64,000 nt of DNA from Staphylococcus cornubiensis (GCF_900183575.1 NZ_FXUZ01000004.1:124001-188000), one strand, 5' to 3'; shown: positions 18,270-27,175, numbered from the stretch's first letter. Program-made: numbers and translations. The notes: generated by a model not told the origin, from the sequence alone.

Positions 18270-18644
18270 ATGATGTTAAAAGATAAAGAAAGTTTTAGGC
18301 TGTTATACCAAGCTATTAGTGAAATAGCAGATCGAATTGGAGATAACCAGTTAGAAACGGTTTCCGTGAGTTTATTATTACTAGATTTTGATTTTGAACA
18401 TGAAACTTTCGATAAGCTCCTTTTAGCATTATTGAAGTATTTGGATAAAGTAGGTTTAGATCATATCAAGCATAAAGAAATTTTAGATTTGATAGATCAC
18501 ACGATTCCAGAAGATAGAGAAATGAGTCTTTTTGTGAAAAATAAACTGATCATTGGTTTTGCTAATCATTATATTCCGGAGTTACAAGGATTAGCCAATG
18601 AGATTAAGTCAGATATGGCGTCTTCAATGGTGAAAGACCTTTAG
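18270..18644 (+). CDS. Hypothetical small helical protein
   Basis: A 124-residue acidic protein predicted to be all-helical, with leucine-rich amphipathic stretches (VSLLLLDFDFEHETFDKLLLALLKYL) and no signal peptide or membrane span. GAGGTGA (18261-18267) sets the start at ATG 18270 with a second ATG directly after it. It stands alone between two intergenic repeat elements and faces the malG end. The size and four-helix look resemble bacteriocin immunity proteins, but there is no neighbouring bacteriocin and I do not assign a function. Confidence 0.65.
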   Translation: MMLKDKESFRLLYQAISEIADRIGDNQLETVSVSLLLLDFDFEHETFDKLLLALLKYLDKVGLDHIKHKEILDLIDHTIPEDREMSLFVKNKLIIGFANHYIPELQGLANEIKSDMASSMVKDL

Positions 18645-18790
18645 TCACGTCACAAAATGGATTGATTACAATTAAGTTTTCAAATCTGTTCTGATAATAA
18701 ATGATAGTTATAATATTGGAACATATAGTGAACTTAAGCACTGTAAGGATAAAAATTACGATACTTATCGTTTTCTTTGTTCATAAGTAT

Positions 18791-18990
18791 GCCTTCATTG
18801 ATACCCTCCTTTTGAGATACAATTGCTAAAATGGGCGAGACTCCTGAGGGATCAGCTGGGCCGGAAAATCCAATTCGGCTTCTATCTCATGTATGTTTCA
18901 ATCAAGCCGAATTTAGTTGAAGGGCCAGCCCCTTGGAACGCGAGCCCATGATGGCAATTGTGAAATTTGTAAAGAGGTATCAATGAAGGC
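18791..18990. repeat. 200-bp palindromic intergenic element (copy 2)
   Basis: The 15-bp arms GCCTTCATTGATACC (18791-18805) and GGTATCAATGAAGGC (18976-18990) are perfectly inverted. Nested inside are ATGGGC/GCCCAT and the inner stem AATTCGGCTT/AAGCCGAATT around a 20-base loop. Bases 18873-18958 are about 90% identical to 53431-53514. It lies after the hypothetical gene at 18270 and before the 3' end of malG and may act as a terminator or processing hairpin. Confidence 0.75.
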
Positions 18991-19040
18991 ATTTTGATTA
19001 AAATATATTCAGTCAAACAATTATTATACGCTTTATACTT

Positions 19041-19880
19041 TTAGCCTTTTGTTGCGCCAGCTGTTAAACCTGAAACTAAATACTTTTGTAAGAATAAGAA
19101 CACGATTGAGATAGGCAATGCAATCATAATCGCGCCAGCTGCAAAGACAGTGAAATTATTCGCGTACTGATGATTAATAAAGTTAAACAATCCGACTGCC
19201 AACGTATATTTCTCAGGGCTACGTAAGAGGATTTTCGGTAAAATGAAGTCCATGAACGGCCCCATAAAATTAAATAATGCAACGACTGCTAAAATCGGTT
19301 TTGCGAGTGGTAACATAATTTGAATAAAAATACGCATATGGCCCGCACCGTCAATTTTTGCAGATTCATCGAGCTCTTTCGGTATCGTATCGAAATAACC
19401 TTTAACAAGGAAGGCATTCATTGGAATCGAACCACCGATGTATACCAGTGTTAAGCCGAGTAAAGAATCGAGTAGACCGATAGTGTTGAGTAAGATATAG
19501 ATCGCAACCATCGCCATAAGGACAGGGAACATTTGTAAGATGAGAAATGTGATTAACCCGTATTTTCGTCCTACAAAACGATATCTAGAAAATGCATAAG
19601 CTGTCAGTGTAACAAAAATCACACTAAATAATGCATTAGCCGAAGCGACGAGCAAAGTGTTTTTATACCATGTTAAATATTGGCTGTTTTCATCTGTCAA
19701 TAAATAGATGTAATTGGCAAAAGTCGCATTGTCTGGAATCATCTTAGCGCCGTAAAGTGTCGTGCCCGGATTGAGCGAGATGCCGAACGTCCAAAGTAAT
19801 GGATATAAAATGATGACAAACATGAAAGCGATAAAGCCATAGATACCTATTGCTTTCCAAACTTTTTTCTTTTGGTTCAT
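19041..19880 (-). CDS. malG: Maltose-type ABC transporter permease MalG
   Basis: A 279-residue inner permease of a sugar ABC importer with six predicted membrane helices. The EAA loop that contacts the ATPase reads ESAKIDGAGHMRIFIQIMLP (about residues 178-197). The start is separated by only one base from the stop of malF, showing operon structure. It is last in the - strand order msmX-malE-malF-malG and is followed by a palindromic element at 18791-18990. Confidence 0.9.
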   Translation of the reverse strand: MNQKKKVWKAIGIYGFIAFMFVIILYPLLWTFGISLNPGTTLYGAKMIPDNATFANYIYLLTDENSQYLTWYKNTLLVASANALFSVIFVTLTAYAFSRYRFVGRKYGLITFLILQMFPVLMAMVAIYILLNTIGLLDSLLGLTLVYIGGSIPMNAFLVKGYFDTIPKELDESAKIDGAGHMRIFIQIMLPLAKPILAVVALFNFMGPFMDFILPKILLRSPEKYTLAVGLFNFINHQYANNFTVFAAGAIMIALPISIVFLFLQKYLVSGLTAGATKG

Positions 19881-19881
19881 A

Positions 19882-21150
19882 TTAAATCCCTCCCTCGTCT
19901 TTGAATGTGCTTGTACGTCTAAATTGTAAAAATGCGATAATTGCGACGATAAAGCCTATAATGAGTGATACGACCGCACCCATGTTAAAGTTATTGAATT
20001 CGAAAGTTAAGCTGTATACCCAAGAAATTAAGATGTCGGTACTGCCTGCGTTTTGCCCTGGTACAGGCGGTCCACCTTCATTAAAGAGGTAAATTAAGTT
20101 AAAGTTATTAAAGTTTCCAGCATATTGCATAATGAGTAATGGTGCAGTTGCAAATAGAACATGTGGCAACGTAATATGACGGAACTTTTGCCAACTTGAT
20201 GCGCCATCGATATCTGCAGCTTCATACCAGTCTGGCGAAATACTTTGTAATACACCAGTGAACAGGGCGAATACAAATGGGAAGCCGAGCCATGTTTGAA
20301 TTGCGATTAAAGCCACTTTTGTCCAAAACGGATCATTTAACCAAGCAGGTGCGACGCCTAATAATGGTTGTAAAATGGTATTGTTAATGGCACCGAATTC
20401 GTCGTTGAATAAGGCTGCGAAAATTAAGATTGTTACGAATGCCGGAACTGCCCACGGTAAAATTAACACCGTACGAATAAGACGTTTGAACTTCACGAGT
20501 GGGTGATTCACAATAATGGCCAAAAAGAGCCCTAAAGCAATTTGTAATGTCGTTGCGACGAGTGTCCACACGATCGTCCATGTGATAACACTAAAAAATG
20601 TGTGACGCCAAACGTCGATAGTGAATAACGTTTTAAAGTTATCAAAACCGACCCATTCTAATGTATGACGCGGAGGTGCATTGTATAAGTTGTAATTCGT
20701 AAATGCGACCGCACCCATAAACAATAATGGGAAGACAACGATAAATACGAGCAAAAACATACCAGGTGAAATGAGTAAATATGGAAATGTCTTATCCCAC
20801 GCTGCAATGCGACGTGCTTTCGGGTCTTTGATTTCTTCGCCACGATTAAAACGTTCGGCTGTGCGATAAGCGTCGATCATGTTCACAATATAAAGTGTGA
20901 GCGCAAATGCAATGAGTAATAGTGAAATAATACCTTGTGCTAATAGGACACGTGAATCATCTAACTTCGGAATGGTCCCTAATGTGAAGAGTCCCCAAAA
21001 GCCAATGTTAAAAAATTGGTAGAACACAGAAATAAAGCTGATGAAAAAGATAATGCAACATAAGCCTTTCACGATTTGTCTATTATAGAATTGTCCAAGT
21101 CCAGGAATGATAGAGAGCATTGCGGCTAATTTAGCATTTCGTTGATTCAT
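19882..21150 (-). CDS. malF: Maltose-type ABC transporter permease MalF
   Basis: A 422-residue permease. An N-terminal extension of about 125 residues with three hydrophobic helices (PGLGQFYNRQIVKG motif) precedes the core six-helix domain, as usual for Gram-positive MalF. The EAA motif EAADIDGASSWQKFRHITLP lies near residues 310-329. AAAGGAG precedes the ATG. It pairs with MalG to form the membrane pore. Confidence 0.9.
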   Translation of the reverse strand: MNQRNAKLAAMLSIIPGLGQFYNRQIVKGLCCIIFFISFISVFYQFFNIGFWGLFTLGTIPKLDDSRVLLAQGIISLLLIAFALTLYIVNMIDAYRTAERFNRGEEIKDPKARRIAAWDKTFPYLLISPGMFLLVFIVVFPLLFMGAVAFTNYNLYNAPPRHTLEWVGFDNFKTLFTIDVWRHTFFSVITWTIVWTLVATTLQIALGLFLAIIVNHPLVKFKRLIRTVLILPWAVPAFVTILIFAALFNDEFGAINNTILQPLLGVAPAWLNDPFWTKVALIAIQTWLGFPFVFALFTGVLQSISPDWYEAADIDGASSWQKFRHITLPHVLFATAPLLIMQYAGNFNNFNLIYLFNEGGPPVPGQNAGSTDILISWVYSLTFEFNNFNMGAVVSLIIGFIVAIIAFLQFRRTSTFKDEGGI

Positions 21151-21164
21151 AGGGCGACTCCTTT

Positions 21165-22424
21165 CTATTCGTTATCGTTCGGTTGAAGTATTTTAATGTT
21201 TTGTTGAATATCTCGATTGGCGTCTTCCAATGCTTGTTTAGGATCTTGACCTTCTGAAATGAACGTACTTGCATTGGCCATTGGCGTCCACACTTGTCTC
21301 ATTTCAGGAATGTTTGGCATGGGTTCAGCATTTTTAGCTTGTTCTTCAAAAGCTTTTAAGTTTGGATTAGACGATTTGACATCGAGACGGCCTGTAATTT
21401 CATTGCGCTCATCTGTATATTTTTGAAGTGTATCTCGACTTGTTAAATACAACATTAAATCTTTCGCCCAATATTTAGACTGACTATACTCCGATAAATA
21501 CCAACCTCGTACACCGAGATACGGTCTCATCTTCATACCGTTATCAGACGGCAATGTTGTCACCCCTAGGTCATCACCTAATGTTTGTTGAAATTCTGTA
21601 AGGTTCCACGGTCCTGTCACAAACTGGCCGACTTGCCCATCTTTAAATAAACCAATCATAATGTTATGATTCGCTGCTTTCGGTAAGTAACCTTTTTCAT
21701 ACCATTTTTGCAGACGTTTACCATTTTTAATGACTTGTGGATCATTGATGCCGGTTTGATGTACATCATACTTATCGCCAGTTTTCTTGAATACATAGTT
21801 ATTGCTGTTAAACATGAATGGATAGTTAAAATACGGATCACGACCATCAAATAAAAAGCCATATTGATGATCATCAGGTTTGTTAATACGGTCGGCATTG
21901 GCTTCAACTTCTTGAATCGTTTTAGGCGCCGTTTTAACATATTTTTTGTTATAGAGTAATGCTGTTGACTCAACGATAGACGGTAAAGCAAGTTGTTTGT
22001 TGTCGTAATTGAGTGCACGTAAAGCTTGCTTGTTAAAGCCTTTCAATTGTTCATCCGTAAAGTCCAGTTCGGCAGCGAGCCCTTGTAGATACGCACTACC
22101 TGTATTGTCATGTGCTAAGAAAAAGAGATCAGGCCCTTTACCAGCCGGCGCATCTAATGATAAATTTTCGAGCTGATCATTTTGTGCGACATTCACGAGA
22201 CGGACTTTAATCCCGGTCTTTTTCGTATATTCTGCAGTAATTTTTTTGTAAAAAGCCATTTGTGCATCCCCATCGACCCACATTGTGAGCTGTTCAGGCT
22301 TTTCTTTTGAGTTATCACGGTTTAATGCTGCTTCAATGTCTTTTTGTGAACGGTTAGGACCACAAGCCGATAAGACGAAAAGCACAGTGATAACTAAGAG
22401 TGCTGCTTTTAACATCTTGTTCAT
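21165..22424 (-). CDS. malE: Maltose/maltodextrin-binding lipoprotein MalE
   Basis: A 419-residue extracellular solute-binding lipoprotein. The signal peptide ends in the lipobox LSACG, so Cys21 would be lipidated. The rest is a cluster-B binding fold with MWVDGDAQMAFYKKITAEY at the start of the mature part. It lies 14 bases before malF and 12 bases after msmX. The ligand is inferred as maltose, maltodextrins or a related glycoside from its neighbours. Confidence 0.9.
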   Translation of the reverse strand: MNKMLKAALLVITVLFVLSACGPNRSQKDIEAALNRDNSKEKPEQLTMWVDGDAQMAFYKKITAEYTKKTGIKVRLVNVAQNDQLENLSLDAPAGKGPDLFFLAHDNTGSAYLQGLAAELDFTDEQLKGFNKQALRALNYDNKQLALPSIVESTALLYNKKYVKTAPKTIQEVEANADRINKPDDHQYGFLFDGRDPYFNYPFMFNSNNYVFKKTGDKYDVHQTGINDPQVIKNGKRLQKWYEKGYLPKAANHNIMIGLFKDGQVGQFVTGPWNLTEFQQTLGDDLGVTTLPSDNGMKMRPYLGVRGWYLSEYSQSKYWAKDLMLYLTSRDTLQKYTDERNEITGRLDVKSSNPNLKAFEEQAKNAEPMPNIPEMRQVWTPMANASTFISEGQDPKQALEDANRDIQQNIKILQPNDNE

Positions 22425-22436
22425 GCGTATCCCCCC

Positions 22437-23534
22437 TTATACGATGCGTTTTCCATTTTCTGGGTTAAAGAAGTGACATTTATTCATATCAAATGCGAGT
22501 GTCAATGTTTCGCCAGCTGATACTTTTGTACGTGCGTCGAGTTTAGCAATGATTTCATGTTGCTCAAATTGAGAATGCACCATAATTTCAGAACCTAATA
22601 ATTCAGAAACAATGACTTTAGATTCGAAAGCCGTTTCTGGTGACGCTTGAATAAAAATAGGTTCTTCATGAATATCTTCAGGACGGATGCCGAGTGTCAC
22701 GGTTTGGTTTTCAAAGCCTTTCTCTTTTAGCTTTTCAAACTTTTTATGTGCTAATTTGAATAGTTTTGTGCCGACTTGAATCCCTTTTGCAGTCACTGTG
22801 ACATCTATCATGTTCATGGCAGGTGAGCCGATAAATTGTGCGACGAAAATATTGTCAGGTGCATCATAAATTTCACGTGGCGTACCGATTTGCATAATGT
22901 GACCATCTTTCAATACGACGATACGTGTCGCCATTGTCAAAGCTTCCGTTTGATCATGAGTCACATAAATTGTCGTTGTGTTCAGGCGGTGGTGGAGTTT
23001 TAAAATTTCTGTACGCATTTGAACACGTAATTTGGCGTCTAGGTTGGATAACGGTTCATCCATTAAAAAGACTTTCGCATCACGAACAATGGCGCGACCC
23101 AATGCAACACGTTGACGTTGGCCACCAGAAAGTGCTTTTGGTTTACGACTCAAGTAATCTGTAAGCCCTAAAATTTCTGCTGCTTCATTCACACGTTTGT
23201 CGATTTCAGCTTTGTCGAACTTGCGTAATTTGAGCCCGAACGCCATATTTTCATAAACGGTCATATGTGGATAAAGCGCATAGTTTTGGAACACCATCGC
23301 AATGTCCCGGTTTTTAGGTTCGACATCATTCATACGTTGACCATCAATATAAAAATCTCCCCCTGTAATTGATTCGAGCCCTGCAATCATACGTAATGTC
23401 GTTGACTTACCACAACCAGATGGTCCTACAAAAACGATGAACTCCTTATCGGAAATGTCGAGATTAAAATCTTTAACGACAGTGTTGTTGTTATCGTAAA
23501 CCTTTTTGACATGTGACAATTTTAACTCAGGCAT
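22437..23534 (-). CDS. msmX: Sugar ABC transporter ATPase MsmX/MalK
   Basis: A 365-residue ATPase with Walker A GPSGCGKST (about 36-44), the signature LSGGQRQR, Walker B VFLMDEPLSNLDAKLR and a C-terminal TOBE regulatory domain. The start at 23534 is chosen because GGGAGGG lies between it and the in-frame ATG at 23549. It is first in the - strand operon, behind the double operator at 23563-23630. MsmX-type ATPases can energise several sugar importers. Confidence 0.9.
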   Translation of the reverse strand: MPELKLSHVKKVYDNNNTVVKDFNLDISDKEFIVFVGPSGCGKSTTLRMIAGLESITGGDFYIDGQRMNDVEPKNRDIAMVFQNYALYPHMTVYENMAFGLKLRKFDKAEIDKRVNEAAEILGLTDYLSRKPKALSGGQRQRVALGRAIVRDAKVFLMDEPLSNLDAKLRVQMRTEILKLHHRLNTTTIYVTHDQTEALTMATRIVVLKDGHIMQIGTPREIYDAPDNIFVAQFIGSPAMNMIDVTVTAKGIQVGTKLFKLAHKKFEKLKEKGFENQTVTLGIRPEDIHEEPIFIQASPETAFESKVIVSELLGSEIMVHSQFEQHEIIAKLDARTKVSAGETLTLAFDMNKCHFFNPENGKRIV

Positions 23535-23562
23535 AGAAATCCCTCCCATGAAGATTGAATTT

Positions 23563-23630
23563 TGTAATCGTTTACAAATAGTTTATATTCCCGTTTTGCT
23601 CCTGTCAATTTAAATTTGAAAACGATTACA
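23563..23630 (-). promoter_or_regulatory. Promoter with two MalR/cre-type operators upstream of msmX-malEFG
   Basis: TGTAATCGTTTACA (23563-23576) and TGAAAACGATTACA (23617-23630) both fit the LacI-family/cre pattern, and their starts are 54 bp apart. A minus-strand -35 TTGACA (plus bases 23603-23608) lies between them, with a -10-like TAAACT 17 bp further. The first site differs by one base from the operator at 12729, arguing for joint MalR control, and the second is a full cre match for CcpA. Confidence 0.75.
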
Positions 23631-23740
23631 TTTTTGTGATGGGTTTTGCAGATTGTGAACTAAAGGCTCGCGTTATTAAGATGGGAGGAAAAGAATATTA
23701 AAATGTAAAAGGTATTGAGGTGAAGAAGGCATAAAAATTT

Positions 23741-23892
23741 GCCCTCATGGAGTCCCGGTTTTGAGATCAGGTTGCGAAAATGGACGAGACGTTTGAGGGG
23801 ATAGACGTCGCCGGATTGAGTTGAGGCAAGTCCCCTAAGTCATTGCGTCCATGATGGCAAGTGTGACATTCAAAAGGATTATCAATGAGGGC
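23741..23892. repeat. Palindromic intergenic element (copy 3)
   Basis: The outer arms GCCCTCAT (23741-23748) and ATGAGGGC (23885-23892) enclose a diverged inverted repeat with ATGGACG/CGTCCAT inside. The layout and words (GAGTTGAGGCAAG, CCATGATGGCAA) match the 18.8 kb element. It lies between the msmX operator region and the 3' end of the antiporter gene. Confidence 0.6.
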
Positions 23893-23934
23893 AATTTTAT
23901 TAAAATATTCAAGTTTTTAAATGATTAAGACAGG

Positions 23935-25107
23935 TTATAATTTACCTGGAAGGGTTGCTTTTTTCTGCTTTTTAAATACACGTTTTGCAATTTTCGGTGC
24001 GAATTGGAACAGTGTGACACCGATAATAGCGGAGATGAGTATAAATATCCCGCTCAATGTTTTGATTTGGGTCGAGGCGAATCCTGCGATAATCATTGAA
24101 AATTCACCGCGCTGTGTGAAGGACAATCCTGCCCTTAATGCAGGGACATTGTTGAGCCCAAATTGTTTGCCCCCCACATAGCCGACAATGAGTTTAGATA
24201 GGACTGACCAGATGACCAGTACGATTAAAACGTTGACCATTGAAATACCGGAAGTCAGTTCAATCGATAGCCCGAAGTTAATAAAGAAAATCGGCATTAA
24301 GAGGTCACGTAAATTACGTACGGTTTGTTGCAACATGGCAGTTTTACGGATTTCAGCTAACATAATGCCGGCTAAAAAGGCACCAAATACTTCTGAAAGA
24401 CCGAGCTGAATCGCAATCCCTGCATAAGTTAAACTGATACCGACCATAAATAAAATAAAGAAATCTTCATTCACATATTTTTCGACAAAGGTACCGAGCT
24501 TTCTGAATATCAATTGTCCGATGAGAATCGCCCCAGCGAGCAATAAAATAATCTTGACGAATACGAGTGATAAGCTTGTTGCGGTTAGTGCTTGACTCAT
24601 AAATAGACTAGCAATAATTGTCACGAGTAATGGAGAAACAATATCCTCAAAAACGAGTAAGCCGAGGATGAAGTTAGAATCTTTGGTTGTCATTCGATTG
24701 TTTTTCTCCAGGAGTTTAACGGTAATCGATGAACTTGTCGCATAAACGACGCCCCCTAATAACAAGGCAATCTCAATAGGTTGTTTCATAATAAGCAGTA
24801 ATACAACAGTGACACCGAATGATAAGAAGAGGTCTAATAATCCAGCTTTATAAATGTTTAATGCGAGTTTTTTGAGTTGATTGACAGGGAATTCCATACC
24901 GAGCATGAAAAACATCAACACAATACCCACTTCTGCAGCAAACTCTAATATTTCAGAATGGCTCACAAAGAATGCGAGCCCAATCCCGATGAGTAAAAAG
25001 ATGATAATATCAGGTGCTGAAATGCGATTGGCAAGATAAGCGCAAATAAATAGTAGGAAAATTAAGAGCCCACTGAGTAGGATCTCAGACACGTTAGAAA
25101 AGTCCAT
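23935..25107 (-). CDS. khtU: CPA2 family K+/H+ antiporter membrane subunit (KhtU-like)
   Basis: A 390-residue membrane protein with about 12 hydrophobic segments and the cation:proton antiporter-2 signatures GIVLMFFMLGMEF, LGLLVFEDIVSPLL and FGAFLAGIML. It lacks the C-terminal RCK domain; that function is supplied by the adjacent upstream gene, as in the Bacillus khtTU pair. The start at 25107 avoids overlap with that gene, whose stop is at 25113. It probably exports K+ in exchange for protons at alkaline pH or under electrophile stress. Confidence 0.82.
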   Translation of the reverse strand: MDFSNVSEILLSGLLIFLLFICAYLANRISAPDIIIFLLIGIGLAFFVSHSEILEFAAEVGIVLMFFMLGMEFPVNQLKKLALNIYKAGLLDLFLSFGVTVVLLLIMKQPIEIALLLGGVVYATSSSITVKLLEKNNRMTTKDSNFILGLLVFEDIVSPLLVTIIASLFMSQALTATSLSLVFVKIILLLAGAILIGQLIFRKLGTFVEKYVNEDFFILFMVGISLTYAGIAIQLGLSEVFGAFLAGIMLAEIRKTAMLQQTVRNLRDLLMPIFFINFGLSIELTSGISMVNVLIVLVIWSVLSKLIVGYVGGKQFGLNNVPALRAGLSFTQRGEFSMIIAGFASTQIKTLSGIFILISAIIGVTLFQFAPKIAKRVFKKQKKATLPGKL

Positions 25108-25112
25108 AAGCG

Positions 25113-25598
25113 TTACCCTTGTGGTCGGCAAGCTGCTTCAAATTCTGAAACTGCATCGTTGTACCCAATAACGAGTAAGATATCCCCTTCATGTATCAGC
25201 TCGCTTGAGTCAGGTTTTGGAATAATATCTGAACCACGACTAATGCCGACGATGTTCACACCATCCGGTACACGGTGTTCAGCTTGTTCAATGTTAATAC
25301 CTTTTAATGGAGAAAGTTGTCCGACTTTGATCCAGTCTACGAGCATTTGTTTACGCAACAGTGTAAAACGTTCGAAAGCTTGTTTTTCCATTGTATCGTG
25401 GTTGACATCCATTAACTTTAAGGCAATTTCGCGTGCTTCACTTTCATTCAATCCAATGTTCGCGATGACGTCTTCATCATCGTCAGTGATGTAGATTTCT
25501 CGCTTACCATTATAATGTAAAATCACGTGCACAATTTCGTTGTTAGCGGTAGTAAGACTGTACTTTGTCCCTACACCTGGAATGATTTGTCCTTCCAT
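25113..25598 (-). CDS. khtT: K+/H+ antiporter regulatory subunit (KhtT-like, RCK_C domain)
   Basis: A 161-residue cytosolic protein. The N-terminal IPGVGTKYSL and YNGKREIYI blocks are shared with Bacillus KhtT, and residues about 85-155 form a TrkA_C/RCK_C domain that binds a nucleotide such as c-di-AMP in relatives. It lies 5 bases upstream of the antiporter gene in one operon, with GGAGG before the ATG. Ligand control of the antiporter is inferred from the family. Confidence 0.82.
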   Translation of the reverse strand: MEGQIIPGVGTKYSLTTANNEIVHVILHYNGKREIYITDDDEDVIANIGLNESEAREIALKLMDVNHDTMEKQAFERFTLLRKQMLVDWIKVGQLSPLKGINIEQAEHRVPDGVNIVGISRGSDIIPKPDSSELIHEGDILLVIGYNDAVSEFEAACRPQG

Positions 25599-25654
25599 GT
25601 TAAAGCCTCCTTGTAGAAAAAGGTTGTTTACTTTACTCTTTTGAAACTTTATGA

Positions 25655-25669
25655 GTATAATATTTATAC
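25655..25669. promoter_or_regulatory. QsrR/MhqR-type operator
   Basis: GTATAATATTTATAC fits the GTATA-N5-TATAC pattern I recall for the S. aureus quinone sensor QsrR. The TATAAT inside it is probably the -10 of the Fe-S protein/dioxygenase unit. The site sits between divergent khtTU and the genes at 25748 and 26207, the second of which is a typical QsrR target type. Confidence 0.6.
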
Positions 25670-25747
25670 TGATATGATTAGATTATAGACGTTAATGTAT
25701 TAATGGTCAAACTCATCTATTACAGTATTGAGAATGGAGTGGGGAAC

Positions 25748-26191
25748 ATGGCAAAGCAGTATACGGGCGAAAAAATTAATGTTTATTTCGAGCCTAAACG
25801 CTGCGTACATGCGACGGAATGCGTACGTGGTTTAGGCAAAGTATTTGATGTGGATAAAAGACCTTGGGTACAACCTGACAACGCGCCTGTGGAGGACGTG
25901 ATTAAGGTGGTTGAACGATGTCCGAGTGGTGCGTTAACGTATGAACTCCCATCAAATGAACGAGAAACACATGCTGAAACGAGAGTCACTTATGGGGATG
26001 ACGGTGAGATTTTTATTTATGGTGACTTTGATTTAGTACACAACGGTGAAGTGATGCATTTAAATCGTGCCATCCTAACAAGTGACGAATCAAATACGGA
26101 CAATCCGCCGTTTTATAGTAAAAGTTTCAGCGGTCAAGGCGACAAGGAACAATTTTACAAACAAATTCAAGATGAAGAAATCGAAAAGTAA
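25748..26191 (+). CDS. Divergent ferredoxin-like (4Fe-4S mono-cluster, Fer4_19) protein
   Basis: A 147-residue soluble protein. Residues 1-70 form the Fer4_19/YjdI-like domain with Cys19, His21, Cys25 and Cys58 (RCVHATEC and ERCPSG). The rest resembles the YjdI-type C-terminal part with conserved GDFDLVHNGE and FYSKSF. Only three cysteines are present, so the cluster may be 3Fe-4S or use another ligand. ATG 25748 follows GAGTGGGG; an earlier in-frame start at 25703 lacks a good binding site. It is co-directional with the dioxygenase gene 15 bases downstream. Confidence 0.75.
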   Translation: MAKQYTGEKINVYFEPKRCVHATECVRGLGKVFDVDKRPWVQPDNAPVEDVIKVVERCPSGALTYELPSNERETHAETRVTYGDDGEIFIYGDFDLVHNGEVMHLNRAILTSDESNTDNPPFYSKSFSGQGDKEQFYKQIQDEEIEK

Positions 26192-26206
26192 AAGGAGGCA
26201 GAGATA

Positions 26207-27097
26207 ATGGAACCGATTAAAAATATCCATCATATCTCAGCAATTGTAGGACATCCAAAAGAAAACAAAGATTTTTATGAAAAAGTGTTGAACTTACGTT
26301 TAGTCAAAAAAACAGTGAATTTTGACGATCCAGGTACGTATCATTTATATTTCTCAAATGATAATGTAGACCCAGGTACAATTATGACATTCTTCCCATG
26401 GGCTAACGCTTATGACGGTCGTGTGGGTAGCGGTCAAGTGGGTCGTATCGCATTCAGAATTCCTAAAAACTCTAAAGATTACTGGATTCAACGTTTAAAC
26501 GACAACAATGTTGAAACGACAGAAACAGAACTTTTCCGTCGTCCAACAATCGAGTTTGAAGACATTCATGGTCTTGACTTAGCATTAGTTGAAAGCGATG
26601 AAGAAAGTGACACAAACAAAATTCTTGGTTTCCACGGTTCTGTATTATTATCATTACGTCCTGTAGAAACTTTAAAAGAACTTGTTGACGATTTAGGTTT
26701 AACAGAACTTGAACACGATGCAGATTACTTCCACTTTGAAACAGCAGGAGATTTGAAACATCACATCATTATCCCTAAATCACCACTTCCAGAAGGTCGC
26801 TGGGGTGTCGGAACAGTTCACCATATCGCTTGGTCTGTAGACAATGATGAACAACACCTTGCATGGCAAAAATATTTAATGTCACAAGGTTATCACGTGA
26901 CAGAAGTGAAAGATCGTAACTACTTCAAAGCAATTTACACTAAAGAACGTGGCCACATTATTTTCGAATTTGCGACAATTCCTCCAGGTTTTGATCGTGA
27001 TGAACCAAAAGATCAATTAGGTCAAAAAATTATGTTACCACCTCAATATGAAAGTCAAAGAGAAGCATTGTTAGCCAATCTTCCTGACTTAGATTAA
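26207..27097 (+). CDS. Ring-cleaving dioxygenase of the VOC/glyoxalase family (MhqO-like)
   Basis: A 296-residue protein with two vicinal-oxygen-chelate repeats. Likely metal ligands are the His in NIHHISAIVG, the His in TVHHIAWSVD and the Glu in GHIIFEFATIP. MhqO-type enzymes detoxify quinones and catechols and are induced through MhqR/QsrR, which agrees with the operator at 25655. AAAGGAGG precedes the ATG, and the unit ends in a strong terminator at 27130. Confidence 0.85.
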   Translation: MEPIKNIHHISAIVGHPKENKDFYEKVLNLRLVKKTVNFDDPGTYHLYFSNDNVDPGTIMTFFPWANAYDGRVGSGQVGRIAFRIPKNSKDYWIQRLNDNNVETTETELFRRPTIEFEDIHGLDLALVESDEESDTNKILGFHGSVLLSLRPVETLKELVDDLGLTELEHDADYFHFETAGDLKHHIIIPKSPLPEGRWGVGTVHHIAWSVDNDEQHLAWQKYLMSQGYHVTEVKDRNYFKAIYTKERGHIIFEFATIPPGFDRDEPKDQLGQKIMLPPQYESQREALLANLPDLD

Positions 27098-27129
27098 TTG
27101 AGTCGTGGCATGACATTGAAATAAAAATT

Positions 27130-27175
27130 AAAGCCAATGAAAATCAACCTTCATATTGATTTTCGTTGGCTTTTT
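27130..27175 (+). terminator. Terminator after dioxygenase gene
   Basis: An 18-bp stem (27130-27147 with 27156-27173) with one mismatch (AAAGCCAATG.../...CGTTGGCTTT) followed by TT. Confidence 0.9.
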
